This document shows positions 1-9,905 of a stretch of 64,000 bases of DNA, piece by piece. Source of the DNA: Gymnothorax reevesii (Eukaryota > Chordata > Actinopteri > Anguilliformes > Muraenidae); NCBI GenBank assembly GCA_029721435.1, contig CM056592.1, positions 36,281,611 to 36,345,610 on the forward strand, written 5' to 3'. Under the pieces are notes generated by a model. The model saw nothing but the letters and a program-made list of their open reading frames with translations, was not told where the DNA came from and made no database searches. Both the position numbers and the translations under genes were made by a program. The stretch's first letter is position 1, and every line of letters begins with the position of its first letter.

Positions 1-714
1 AACATCCACATCCATTTTGACAAGGGGAGGGGCTTGTCAGTTTCAACAAAGGCACCTTTCAATAAGGCAATGAATTGCTTGTCTGCATTTCAATAGCTAT
101 TAATACTCAAATGACAAAGAGTCTCAAAGAAAAATGATTTTTGTTTCCTAACAAAAAATCTATAAATCAAGGCATAATAGTGATAAACTACCCCATGAAT
201 GTGAATGTTTCTGCCCCAAAGGCAGATGAAAAATGATTGATATGCGTAAGCTTACCACTTTCTAACTCTCCAATCTCCACACCAATCTCTGCTCTCAATA
301 CCAATTAGTGCCTATTCCTCCCGCCTTGTTAGATTAGAATGTATTGATGATCATTCGGTAAAATGGTGGATAGTTGGTACATTTCTTTCATGCGGGGGGT
401 TGGTAGATGTGGATTTATGCCTTTATCCCTCAAGCTATTAAGTGCAAGGTGTTTCGAGAAAGAGTTTCGCGTACAAAATAAATGCTGCTCACACTCACAG
501 CTCAAGCAGAAATCTACCATTGTGTTGTTTGAAACTTGCAGAACTGTATGCATGCGTTCGTTCAAGAATGCAAATTATTGGGGTCATTTTCAAACAAGCA
601 GCTCTAAGTTCAATAACATTTATCTCTTATTTCTGAATTTTGACAGCATGAACTTAACTTTACTTGTAAATAAAGGTTGTCATTCTGAACAAAGCCAGTC
701 AGAAGAAACTTTTT
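1..714. other. No gene recognised
   Basis: AT-rich sequence with overlapping short reading frames on both strands that show no motif, no repeat pattern and no codon signal. I see nothing here that supports a gene. Confidence 0.6.
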
Positions 715-1011
715 AAAATATCGGTAACACTTTACTTGAAGGTAACGTCATAAGTGTGACATAACACTGTCATAACTCTTGCATGAGACAGTCATGAATG
801 TATCATGAACATTATGTCAATGTCATAAACATTTATGACTCAAGACAACCCAAACAATGTCAACTTTTCTGAATGAATGACACCTAATGGCAACAGTCAT
901 AAACGTTTATTACATTGACATAATTTTTATAACACATTCATGACTGTGTCAAGTAACAGTTATGACAGTATTATGTCACTCTTATGATGAGTAAAGTGTT
1001 ACCAAAATATC
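715..1011. mobile_element. Palindromic hAT-type MITE with 8-bp TSD
   Basis: The element itself is 723-1003 (281 bp). It is a near-complete palindrome: both ends begin GGTAACACTTTACT and the two halves stay alignable as inverted copies almost to the centre. It is flanked by an exact direct repeat AAAATATC at 715-722 and 1004-1011. An 8-bp target duplication is characteristic of hAT transposases, so I infer a non-autonomous hAT foldback element. It has no coding capacity. Another element with the same terminal GGTAACACTTTAC lies at 38575-38935. Confidence 0.85.
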
Positions 1012-2890
1012 TTTCACCAGGCATACAAACTGTTGGGGCTAATTAAAAACATAAACAAAATCTGAGCCAAAGTGACAGCTCACCGTACAGCATGGGGTAT
1101 GTTTCAGAAAAGCTGACATTTGAATGAGATCGAATTGTCCAATAAAGGTAAAGAGAGGTGAAAAAATATTCTGAATGTTGTCTGTACAGAACACATGGGA
1201 GGAGAACAGAAAAATTTATAAAGGAAATGAAAGGACATAGACAATGTGTGGGGAACGGGGCATATCTTGTGCTGGGCAAAAGAACAGTCAACCATTCCAG
1301 GGAACCATAAAATATGACCATAGATAAAAGATTATATCCCCTGAAGAGCGAGGTCTAAAATCAGAAGTGAGCAAAGCATATAAAAGAAGTGGATCTCTCA
1401 CGAGAAGCAGACAGGTACAGGGGGATTACCGCAGAACTACAGTATGCCCCAGCTGACAGAAATAAATTCTCAAAGGCAGTGTCGAGACCAGCCTGAATCT
1501 GGACTAGAAGTCGAGAAGGCTATATTGCGACAGAGCTGAGGGGGCTGGCTAGATGCTACATGTCTCCAAGTGTTACAAAGTGAGATAAGGAGACTGTGAG
1601 ACAATTTGAACCACGGAATAGTCCAGAGTGTCTTCAACAAGCACAAAGCCTGGGACTCCTTGATGGCCACGGGGTCTCTGCACACGGACAGTGATGAATT
1701 AATCATGGAAAAAATGGATGGGGGTGGGCAGGAGCAGTGGTGGGATATTGGGGGTCTAGGCAAAGGTGGATGAGGTATCATATAGTGCAGTATGTGACCT
1801 GTGGTATGAAGAGAAGGCAGGAATACACATGAGAATGATGTTCAGGGGTGGAAATACAAGGGGCGCAGGGGGCGTAGTTGCACCCGGGCCCGCGGGTGAT
1901 GGGGGCCCGTTAACAAGGAAACACACAACTTCAACAAAATGGTCTTGTATGAACAGCAGTCACATACAGCAGCTAAAAATAATAATAATTTTAATAATAA
2001 TTTTATATTTTACATGCATTTCTTTCCATGTAAAGGGCACCGAAGTCAAACAAATCTCTGTCATGAGAACAAATGTTTTTAGACTCATACTGATGCAGAC
2101 ATGGCCTGGCGTATGTTGGACCTAGATAATAAAATTTTTAATTGAAACTGACGGTGGCTAGGCTGCATGTTTTTTTTTTTTTTGGGCAACATTATTACAA
2201 ATATGGTTCCCCTTACTTTCCTGTGGTGAAGATTTAGAGGAAATATGGTAACCAATCAGAGTATGCAATTTTGGTTTGCTAGAATGGGACCAAAAAAAAA
2301 AAAATTAAGTAGTGTGGAAGAGGAGGTGAGGGTAAATCTGATTACATCGTTTGTTTTTTTTTTTGTCTTCTGAAAAGAGAATCAATCGGTTGAGAACTCT
2401 AAGAGAAAAACATGTACATACACACAGACACCGACCTCAAATATATTATAGATGTGATGCCTTTATATTTTGCCGTTAGTGGGAGCATTAGTATACACAA
2501 ACTAGCAGGATTGGATCAGGTCTGACTTTCGTCACTGCGTGAGTTTGGCGGGCAAAAATAATTCTTGAACCCCACACACCTCCGCCAAAGGTGAGGAGAA
2601 TCCCATCCTTTGTGCGTATTCTGTACAAATGTCCGCACAAATTGAACACTGCAAATAAGATAAGGAGAGAAGCATATTGACAGAGGTGATTGTGCCTGAA
2701 AGAAGCCACTTCCAATAATTTCCTGAAATCTGTTCTATTGCAATACAATACATTCAAGTTCATCTGCCAGATAATGCTTTTTTCTGTTCAGCAAAATTTA
2801 AACACTTATTTAACAATGTTTAAGTTAAATACATGAATTTGAATGTCTGCAAAGGGTTAGCGGTCAGTGATATTTGTGCACCAATGTTCT
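1012..2890. other. No gene recognised
   Basis: Contains short T and A runs near 2170, 2293 and 2353 and small open frames with no recognisable protein motif. A purine-rich stretch at about 1400-1900 could be part of an old repeat, but I cannot name it. Confidence 0.55.
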
Positions 2891-3341
2891 TTATTACCTC
2901 CGCCAAGGAGGATATGTTTTTGCCTGGGTTTGTTTGTTTGTTTGTTTGTCTGTTGGTTTCCAAAATAACTCAAACAGTTATGGACAGATTTTGATGAAAT
3001 TCAGGGATTGCACAGATTGGTATAAGGAAGAAATGATTAGATTTTGGAAGTGATCCGGATCTCCGTCTGGATCGATGAATTTTTTTAAAGGCTTCTTTAA
3101 CATTGGGAGATAGGGCCATTTTCGACATTTATGCATATAACTCCACCAAAAATGGTCAGGGCATTTGGAAAAAAAATACAGGACAAGTTTCGAAAATGTT
3201 CTACAATATATCAAAGACTGATCCTGAACATCTAAAAATGAAGATAAAATAAATGTAAGACTAATATTTATGGTGGAAGTCGCAATATGGAGGAAAATGT
3301 TGTGCTTGGTGGAGGTCTGCGCTCTCCGAGTGCTTTTCTAG
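2891..3341 (+). mobile_element. Helitron-like dispersed repeat, copy 1
   Basis: This repeat opens with a small hairpin (CCTCCGCCAAGGAGG), runs into a GTTTGTTTG-rich stretch, and ends in a short hairpin (GCGCTC-TCC-GAGTGC at 3319-3333) followed by TTTTCTAG and then T. Two other copies are at 38261-38999 (+) and 59204-59502 (-). In the other copies the start is A|TC, and the end here is CTAG|T; that combination with a subterminal 3' hairpin is the Helitron pattern (5' TC, 3' CTRR, insertion between A and T). Here the 5' TC reads TT. The family is non-coding. The sequence type is seen directly; the Helitron assignment is inference. Confidence 0.55.
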
Positions 3342-4059
3342 TTTACATGTATTTTTTATTCATCCTTTATTTTAAGTCATGTTGAGGTTGTAATATCTTT
3401 TTCATAGGAGCCCGGGGGCAAGAGAAAAGCAGTAGCCAATACACAACAAAAACAGAGTGACAAATCAGGTCACAACAATAAATCTCTTAATTAGGATACA
3501 TACAATATGTACAAAACTGCATTACATATTCAGCTAGTATTATCAGCGAAAAAAATCTGCCTGTTGAAGCTCTTAAATTGGGTTCAACTAATTAATCGAC
3601 GAAGAACAAGAATCCACGTCCACAAATCAAGACAAAAGCATTACTTGTATGAACATGCTCAGGCAAAAAATGTGAAATGCTTCTCCCTATAACAATTTTT
3701 GCAGATTAATAGACTGTAAATGTGTATTGGGAGGGAATACTGTATTATTTCTGTTCAGGGCTTTTATTTGAAAATAAGAAATGAATCTCAATAATAGCAC
3801 CCCTCTCTACTGCCTCATGCAGTGCTCATACCCAAGGGATATGGGAGTTAATAGACAGCGCTCAACAGTCCATCAGACTGTAAAGTTTTAAAATGCCTTG
3901 TTGATCCCCGCCAGCAATTTCAAAAAGGTTCAATAAGACAATGAAGCTGACCGTTTCGGAGAAAGCAGTTCCATAGAAATAAATACATAAATCTGATACC
4001 CAGCACTGCCATGGAGAATAGAAACAGAATCAGCCACACACATGAAAACCCACACACTG
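3342..4059. other. No gene recognised
   Basis: AT-rich unique-looking sequence. I see no coding motif and no terminal repeats. Confidence 0.5.
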
Positions 4060-4140
4060 AAGGCGCTTTCGCACTGGAAGCGAAATGAATTTTTCGCACG
4101 ACCGATTACATTCAAAGTCAAGGCAAAGACGCGAATAGCG
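4060..4140 (+). repeat. Short dispersed repeat fragment (TTTTTCGCACGAC family), copy 1
   Basis: Shares a run of about 70-80 bases, containing GCGAA, TTTTTCGCACGAC, GATTACATTCAAA and AAGACGCGAATA, with fragments at 46872-46940 (+) and 50885-50985 (opposite strand). The 50.9-kb copy ends in GTGAAAGCGGCTTTA, which resembles a DNA-transposon terminus, so these are probably remnants of one MITE family. No full copy is present in the window. Confidence 0.5.
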
Positions 4141-5040
4141 ACTGCCAATTTGATTACACGGCACAAATGGCCAAGAACGTGTGTCGTCTGTGTGGATTGG
4201 GGAATGGTTTCGAGGGGAAATGATGAGCAACGCTGTTAATCCAGGACGCGCAGACACTTATCACTATTTTCGTTGAACTTCTGCAGTCAGAGCAACAGCT
4301 GGACGACCAAACTCGTGCATGAGCAGTGATCAAGCATTAAATATCAGTTCTTATTTTACAGGCCCTCTTAAAAACATCGAACAGTTGCGTCAGACAAAGA
4401 GCAAAATAATGAAGGATCATAGAATTTTCTTCTGTTTTCGCTTTATTTGGCAAGAAGAAATAATGCGCACTTTTCAAGTGGTGTCTATGGAGCTGTCACA
4501 TCTTTGGCCTCAAAATTGCCTCCAATGGCAAGTGCGAAAGCAGGAAGCTAACATCACATGGCTCAAGCAAAGGTACTTCCTCATTCTCTCTGTTCTATTA
4601 TATATCTCTATGGATTATGTCATTTGTGGCGCGCAAACCTCGTGCACTCATGACTGTGTCGAGCAGAAGCTAGGCTTTAGTCTTGTGTAGTCCTATATGA
4701 GACCCAAGTGGATGTAATAATTTAAAGCACGTGGACACTTCAATGACTGCACGTCACTGATTTCAGGCATAGCGGCAAGCATTAACTTGCCGTAGATGTA
4801 AAAATGACTTATTTTCGGCACCACTGGAAGGCGCTGAATGCCTTGTTCATTTTGTGGTGAAGCCTGCAATTAACAGTAAATACACGGTGCAACTTAACCT
4901 AAATCACGGAAGGACTTAAGCCATCACTCATACACATCAGTAAAAAATTATTGGTAGTCTATTACCATCACCCTCAATGATGAATTTTTGGCTAATAGGT
5001 TTTACTTAAATGACTTTATTTATCTTTGTTAGTTTTCCGA
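4141..5040. other. No gene recognised
   Basis: Small open frames (for example one of 123 codons at 4319-4690 on the plus strand) have no motif I recognise and no start, splice or codon context to support them. Confidence 0.5.
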
Positions 5041-5336
5041 TTTTGATGCTAGTAATAAATTGGGACGGGGCAATGTGGCAGTGATAAATTTGAGGAATGA
5101 AACAAGAGCCATCTGGCAATGGCGGATCCCCCGGCTGTAGGTTGTGTAACCTACAGGTTGTGTGGACAGACGGACGGACCGAAACCCCCAAAAGGCACAA
5201 CTAGACCATAAGGAGAAGCTCCATCCCAAATTTGGTGTTTGTAAGTGGTATAGTTTTCGAGTTCTGGTCCGGAAACGATTTTATTACAGACGGACGGACG
5301 GACAGACCGAAATACTGATCTCTATATCCCCCCGCA
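5041..5336. repeat. Old dispersed repeat with GGAC-rich tandem blocks, interrupted at its 3' hairpin
   Basis: Two blocks of CAGACGGACGGAC-type short tandems occur at about 5165-5180 and 5285-5305. The sequence ends in TATCCCCCCG (5325-5334); the matching complement CGGGGGGATA lies at 6073-6082, on the far side of the inserted 723-bp MITE. The two halves would form one terminal hairpin if joined, so this repeat is older than the MITE. I cannot name the family. Confidence 0.5.
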
Positions 5337-6067
5337 TTAAGCCGGTCTCACACGAGCGTTTTATCCGGCGTTTAGGCCGTGCGCCTAGGTGCGTTAATGA
5401 AACGCCAAATGAGCGCATGGTAAGAACAGGATTGACACCCTGCATGCGCCAACTCTGCATTTGTAAACGCAGACCTCTGGGTAAACGCATTGGTTTTGAA
5501 CATGTCCAAAACTTTTTCGAAAACGCGGAAGAGTGCGTCCATTGACACAAACGCTGCGTTTAAGAACGCATGAAAACGCATGAGAAACCCACGAGAACGC
5601 GTGAAAAATAAAAAATTTATTTAGCGCATTCTCTGCGTCAAAGAATGCATTGCCAGCGTTTTTTGAACGCTACGTCTGGATTTGTAAACTTTTCAATGTC
5701 GTTTCAAAACGCGATATCCACGTTCAGAAGCGCACGCTTTACGTCAGTTGGCACATGGGCTGCATTTGCAAACGCAGCAAGAGCGCTAAAAAACGTATCA
5801 TATGCCTTCTCGAGCACGCTACTGTATAAACCGTTGGCCCTGTAACCTCCACATGATATTACTCCTAGACTACACGAAGCCATGCCACGGGTCACAAAGA
5901 AGAATAGGGGGAATGGGAAGGGGAGAGTACCGGAAGTCGTCAAAACGCACGAAAACGCAGGACGTGCGTTCACATGGTGTCAACTATGCGCTAAATTGTG
6001 CGATTGTCGGCGTTTTCAAAATGCACTAGTTGACGCCGTACTCAGCGCTCGTGTGAGACCGGCTTTA
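5337..6067. mobile_element. MITE with 18-bp perfect TIRs, rich in ACGC/GCGT motifs
   Basis: The element is 5341-6063 (723 bp). Its ends are exact inverted copies, GCCGGTCTCACACGAGCG at 5341-5358 and its complement at 6046-6063. Flanks are TTAA (5337-5340) and TTTA (6064-6067), compatible with a slightly decayed 4-bp TTAA-type duplication. The interior carries more than twenty ACGC or GCGT words on both strands, far above what the AT-rich neighbourhood shows. Open frames in it (for example 5162-5545 and 5704-5973) are by-products of that composition, not genes. Superfamily is uncertain. Confidence 0.75.
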
Positions 6068-6470
6068 TATGTCGGGGGGATAAAAAAAAAAACTGGAAAA
6101 TTCTTCTGGTAACCAGATTTATGGTAGCCTGACTATGCCAGCCTACGTACTTCTGCTCAATTTCATTTCGCTTCACCACTCAGTCTGATCACTCAGAGCT
6201 CTGCCTCATTTACCTCGGCAGAAAATACGCCGGATCAACCCACGAACAGAAGGCGTGGCCGAGAGCCATGATGTAGCTGCTGCGCCGAGTTTGAAAATGT
6301 AGTCTCCGAAATCAACAATGGCCATGGACATAGATTCGCTCCATCGTGGAGAAAATCTCCAGCATCAGTGACATAGCCACAAAAAATGAGCGTTTTTTTA
6401 GTTTTTTTGAATGGAAATGATGTTGTAGCGCTAGTCCCTACAGGTTTCAAGAAAAGTTGTCATATCTATA

Positions 6471-6498
6471 CTCAGCAACAAAAGTTTCTGTGACACCA
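6471..6498. repeat. Left terminal inverted repeat of the Tc1-like element
   Basis: 28 bases identical, in inverted orientation, to 7949-7976. Similarity stops abruptly inside this point, so the repeat is the short type rather than the 200-bp type seen in the old Tc1 copy at 17.2-20.6 kb. Confidence 0.95.
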
Positions 6499-6549
6499 TT
6501 TATGTGTATGTTGTAAATGACATGCAAAGATCTCAATGCAATCAATATG

Positions 6550-6555
6550 TTTATT
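6550..6555 (-). promoter_or_regulatory. Polyadenylation signal of the transposase gene
   Basis: TTTATT on the plus strand reads AATAAA on the coding strand, about 110 bases after the transposase stop and still inside the element. It is a plausible signal for the transcript. Confidence 0.5.
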
Positions 6556-6667
6556 TAACAGGAGAAACACTGACTTTTCAGTGCCAACGTCACTCAAAAC
6601 GAAAAATGTCATTTTCATGCGTCATGAAGCACTTGTCTGACGTCTAACCAATTGTGACCTTCACACT

Positions 6668-7681
6668 TCAATACCGGGTGTGACTTCCTCGTGCCATGAT
6701 GCAAGCAACGCATCTCTGGCGCATGGACTGAATCAGATGTGCCAGAAATTGCTGTGGGATGTCATTCCAAATCTGACGTAGACGTTGTCGCAATTCCTGG
6801 AGTGTAGCTGGCGGGTTATCCAACCGCCGCAAACGTCGATCCATCTCGTCCCAAAGATGCTCGATTGGGGACATGTCTGGGGATCTGGCTGGCCATGGCA
6901 GGACATTGACATGTTGTTGCATCAGATACTGCTGTACAATCCTTGCAACGTGTGGTCTGGCGTTATCATGTTGCAGCGTTATTCCGGGACCATGTTGCAT
7001 CAAAAACAGTACCACCAATGGCCGTAGCACTTCATCGCGATATCTTTGACCTGTCAGATTTCCATCAATAACAAGCAAATCTGTTCTGTTTCTAGCCGTG
7101 ATCCCTCCCCAAATCATGACACTACCACCTCCAAAACGATCAAATTCCTGAACACAGTTGTTGGCATAACGTTCTCCACATCGACGGTATACACGTAAAC
7201 GACCATCACATCGGTTAAGCATGAATCTTGATTCATCAGTAAAGAGTACAAGATCCCACTGACGTTGGATCCACCGTCGATGTTGTTGTGCCCACTGTAG
7301 ACGCAGTCGTCGGTGTTGTACTGTGAGTATTGGACGTCTTGCTGGCCGACGTGGGACAAAGCCAAAATGACGGAGACGGCGACGGATTGTCTGTGCAGAC
7401 AGTCGCCTCAAACCAGGTATCGTTCTTGCAGTTATGGTTGCAGGTTGGAATCGATTTCGGAGATGAGTTGTTCGAATCCAGTTGTCCTGTCTGGGAGTGG
7501 TTACTCGTGGACGGCCGCTGCGAGGACGGTCTCTGACATGTCTTGTCTGCTGATGACGCTGCCATAAGTTCCAAATGGTGTTTCGGTGGACATTCAGGCG
7601 ATGAGCAACTTCCCTCTGCGAGGTTCCGGATTCAATCATCCCAATGGCCCTCCACCGATCATTTTCAGACAGTCTTGGCAT
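6668..7681 (-). CDS. Tc1-like DD34E transposase, intact
   Basis: A 337-residue protein, the normal length for Tc1 transposases. It should bind the element's terminal repeats and cut and paste the element into TA sites in the nucleus. Residues about 1-60 form the first helix-turn-helix (ENDRWRAIGMIESGTSQREV) and end in a GRPR-type motif (RSGRPRVT, 54-61); about 62-118 form the second DNA-binding part, rich in arginine. The catalytic domain follows with D149 in FTDESRF, D239 in LQHDNARPH and E274 in SPIEHLWDEM; exactly 34 residues separate the last two, the Tc1 spacing. A glycine-rich box (FGGGSVMIWGGI, 183-194) is also present. The frame starts with the first in-frame ATG, about 295 bases inside the right end. 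All expected parts are present, so the enzyme may be functional. Confidence 0.95.
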   Translation of the reverse strand: MPRLSENDRWRAIGMIESGTSQREVAHRLNVHRNTIWNLWQRHQQTRHVRDRPRSGRPRVTTPRQDNWIRTTHLRNRFQPATITARTIPGLRRLSAQTIRRRLRHFGFVPRRPARRPILTVQHRRLRLQWAQQHRRWIQRQWDLVLFTDESRFMLNRCDGRLRVYRRCGERYANNCVQEFDRFGGGSVMIWGGITARNRTDLLVIDGNLTGQRYRDEVLRPLVVLFLMQHGPGITLQHDNARPHVARIVQQYLMQQHVNVLPWPARSPDMSPIEHLWDEMDRRLRRLDNPPATLQELRQRLRQIWNDIPQQFLAHLIQSMRQRCVACIMARGSHTRY

Positions 7682-7948
7682 TTAGAGGGTAGAGTTCCTG
7701 ATCCGAAATGGCTGTGTTTTCGATAAGTGATGCTTCCGTCGTTCATCAGGCACAATGTGAACATTCCAAAAATTCTCCTCTTTTATTGCAATCCACAAGC
7801 ATGATTTACGCACATTTTCACGTGCAAAGTCATTTTCTCGCATTTTCATGATTTCCATTTCAATGTTGTGTTTACGTGTACTGTTTCAGTCTGATATCAC
7901 CATGTATGACAATTTCATAATTGCGTTATGAAAAATAATTAACAATAT

Positions 7949-7976
7949 TGGTGTCACAGAAACTTTTGTTGCTGAG
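7949..7976. repeat. Right terminal inverted repeat of the Tc1-like element
   Basis: Exact inverted copy of 6471-6498. It lies upstream of the transposase start and marks the 5' end of the element relative to its gene. Confidence 0.95.
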
Positions 7977-8774
7977 TATACTTAATATCCATCATGAAAC
8001 ATATGAAATAGGCACCCTGTTCATCTCTGTGAGAGACAGCTGAACCACCTCAGCTAGCTTGTAGGTTCTAGTGTTTCATGCCCGTGAATTTCACACTATT
8101 TAAGTTAGCAGCAAACTTTTTAAAAGCCTTGTTTTTGTTAATTTCACCTATTCGCTTTCTCAGTGTTATGTTGTCATTATCCATGAATAAAGTTAGATAG
8201 CGAGCTCGGTATAATGTTAGCGAAAGTATCGTTATCGGTTCAGTTTTCGTGTCGATGCAGATTTTGTCCTGATGTAAGTAATGCATTGTTCTCGCCGATT
8301 CTGCCGTTGTTTTCAGGTCTCTTACGTTTTTTTAATAGCAGCAGTATTGGCAGGAAAAACGAGAGCTCAACAGATTGATTCTTTGGTTCTTTTAAGTGAA
8401 TGAGTGAAGGCTAAAATTTGGTATATGGGCATATGTATGAGTTCAGTGCTGACTTAAATGTACTGATCACTTTGTTTTCCCTGCATTCCTGGTATGGACT
8501 GTGTTTATAGCGGAAGTACTCGGCCACTGAGCCGGCGCATAACATATGTTATCGCCAAACATTAGTGATTAGTTTATGGGTACACCAATGATTTTAAACT
8601 TCAGACAAGTGCCCACCCACCAGGAAGTAAACACTTGTCAATGAGGACTGTCCAGACTGTGTGGATGAAGCAAAGCGAAGTAGCAGAGTCTGGTATAACC
8701 AGGCTAGGTTTATGGATAACAGGACATACTATCATGATTAGCAATAAACTTAACATCTATAAAAGCCTTGGTCT

Positions 8775-9004
8775 TTAACCCATTTAATCCCACTGGTCAC
8801 ATTTGTAACCAAATTTTTGTTTATTTATTTATTTTTATTTCTAGAAGCTCTAAAAATGTTATTATTGGCTTTGGGCAAAAAAATGATATTTTGAATTTAA
8901 CCATCATGTAACCAAAAATACTTACAGTTTATGTGTTTGGGGGTCAGGGGAGTAAAATGAATGCACTTACATTGCAAAGAGTACTTTGGGATTGAATGGG
9001 TTAA
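8775..9004. mobile_element. TTAA-flanked MITE
   Basis: Element 8779-9000 (222 bp) between two TTAA tetranucleotides (8775-8778 and 9001-9004). Ends are CCCATTTAATCCCA and, from the right, CCCATTCAATCCCA, one mismatch. TTAA duplication is the hallmark of piggyBac and Kolobok transposases. No coding sequence. Confidence 0.75.
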
Positions 9005-9539
9005 TGAGCAGGATGGTTTGAGGTTTGCCAATTGGCATAAAGCTGCATGAGCAACCAACAGTTGTTATGCCATCAGTGATGCGAACAATTTAGGGACAAT
9101 GGTCATCAAAACATGATCACGAGTAATTGAGGGAATTCACTGTCTAAAATCCATTATCTTATTTCAAGATTTAGAGAACCCAGATAAATCTGTGCGGAAC
9201 TGGCCCAGCTGAAAATGGATGGATCCTCATGCGATGAGATGGTACTACCTTAAAAACCAACATGCTTCTATTGGTTTTTATTGGTTAATGAATGTAACCA
9301 CCTGGGCTTGTCAATACTTCCAAAATTGTCAGATGACACACTTAGTTGCTGCATCGGCAAATGCAAGTTAAAACAGTGCTGTGCAAAACGGCCGCCATGT
9401 ATCAACAATATCCAGAAACTTCTCTGACTTCTGCAAGCTGTGATTTGATCTGAGTAGTCTTCATTTAATATTGCTTTCTGAAATTATGGACTTTGTGTTC
9501 TTTGGGCCTGTGAGTAAAAGGAATACCCTTATCGTTACC
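9005..9539. other. No gene recognised
   Basis: Unassigned sequence leading into the Tc1 fragment. It may include the diverged 5' part of that Tc1 copy, but no reading frame or terminus can be followed through it. Confidence 0.4.
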
Positions 9540-9905
9540 AGTGCAGTTCAAAAGCTGCAGTCTGTCATGGTGTGGTAATGTCTGTGGCATGTGTAACTTG
9601 CATATCCAAGAAGTACCATTAATGCTGGAGCATTAATTTGCATTTTGGAATAAATATCTTGCCATTTAGATGTCGTCTTTCTCAGGGGCACCCCTGCTTA
9701 TTTCAGCAAGACAGTGCCAAGCTACATTCAGCACATGTTTTAGCAGCATGGCTTTGCAGTCATAGACTGTGGGCGCTGCACTGGCCTACCTGCACTTCTG
9801 ACCTACCTCTCGTTGGTAAAGTGCGAAGCACTATGCAGCGCAAGGCACATCAACCGAGACCCCAGACTGTTGAGCAGCCATTGTACTATATGAAGCAAGA
9901 GTAGT
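9540..9905 (+). pseudogene. Tc1-type transposase fragment (C-terminal half)
   Basis: The frame open at 9638-9904 contains FQQDSAKLHSAHV, the second catalytic block of Tc1 transposases (usual form QQDNAKPHxA), then a WLCSHRLWALHWPTCTSDL segment and a RPQTVEQPLYYMKQE tail that match the family order. The block that should hold the catalytic glutamate (SPDLSPIEN type) is changed to TSDLPLVGK, so the enzyme is dead. The region just upstream, from about 9540, resembles the preceding part of the catalytic domain but in other frames. The first aspartate block and the DNA-binding domain are not visible. Confidence 0.8.

Larger units (their letters stand above)
6469..7978 (-). mobile_element. Complete Tc1-like transposon
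   Basis: The element spans 6471-7976 (1506 bp) between TA dinucleotides at 6469-6470 and 7977-7978, the usual Tc1/mariner target duplication. Terminal inverted repeats of 28 bp (6471-6498 and 7949-7976) begin CTCAGCAACAAAAGTTTCTG and are identical. It carries one intact transposase frame on the minus strand. The flanks join back into a continuous copy of the 9-bp-TSD element, whose uninterrupted counterpart at about 25.0 kb shows the empty site. Identical repeats and an unbroken frame suggest a recent insertion. Confidence 0.95.
6116..8715 (+). mobile_element. Non-autonomous DNA transposon with 9-bp TSD, copy A (split by a Tc1 insertion)
   Basis: The element is 6125-8706. Ends are imperfect inverted repeats, TAGCCTGACTATGCCAG at the left and, reading inward from the right, TAGCCTGGTTATACCAG. 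Flanking 9-mers GATTTATGG (6116-6124) and GGTTTATGG (8707-8715) match at 8 of 9 positions. Removing the Tc1 element (6471-7976 plus one TA) leaves about 1.07 kb. An inverted copy at 24240-25378 aligns along most of its length and has an exact 9-bp duplication. A 9-bp duplication points to Mutator-like or Merlin-like enzymes rather than hAT or Tc1, but no transposase is present to confirm it. Confidence 0.8.

Noticed and set aside
5162..5973. Frames of 89-127 codons
   Set aside because: They arise from the ACGC/GCGT-rich MITE and its GGAC-rich neighbour; no motif and no agreement with any family.
6785..7574. Several frames of 68-112 codons on both strands
   Set aside because: They are shadows of the Tc1 transposase at 6668-7681 in other frames.
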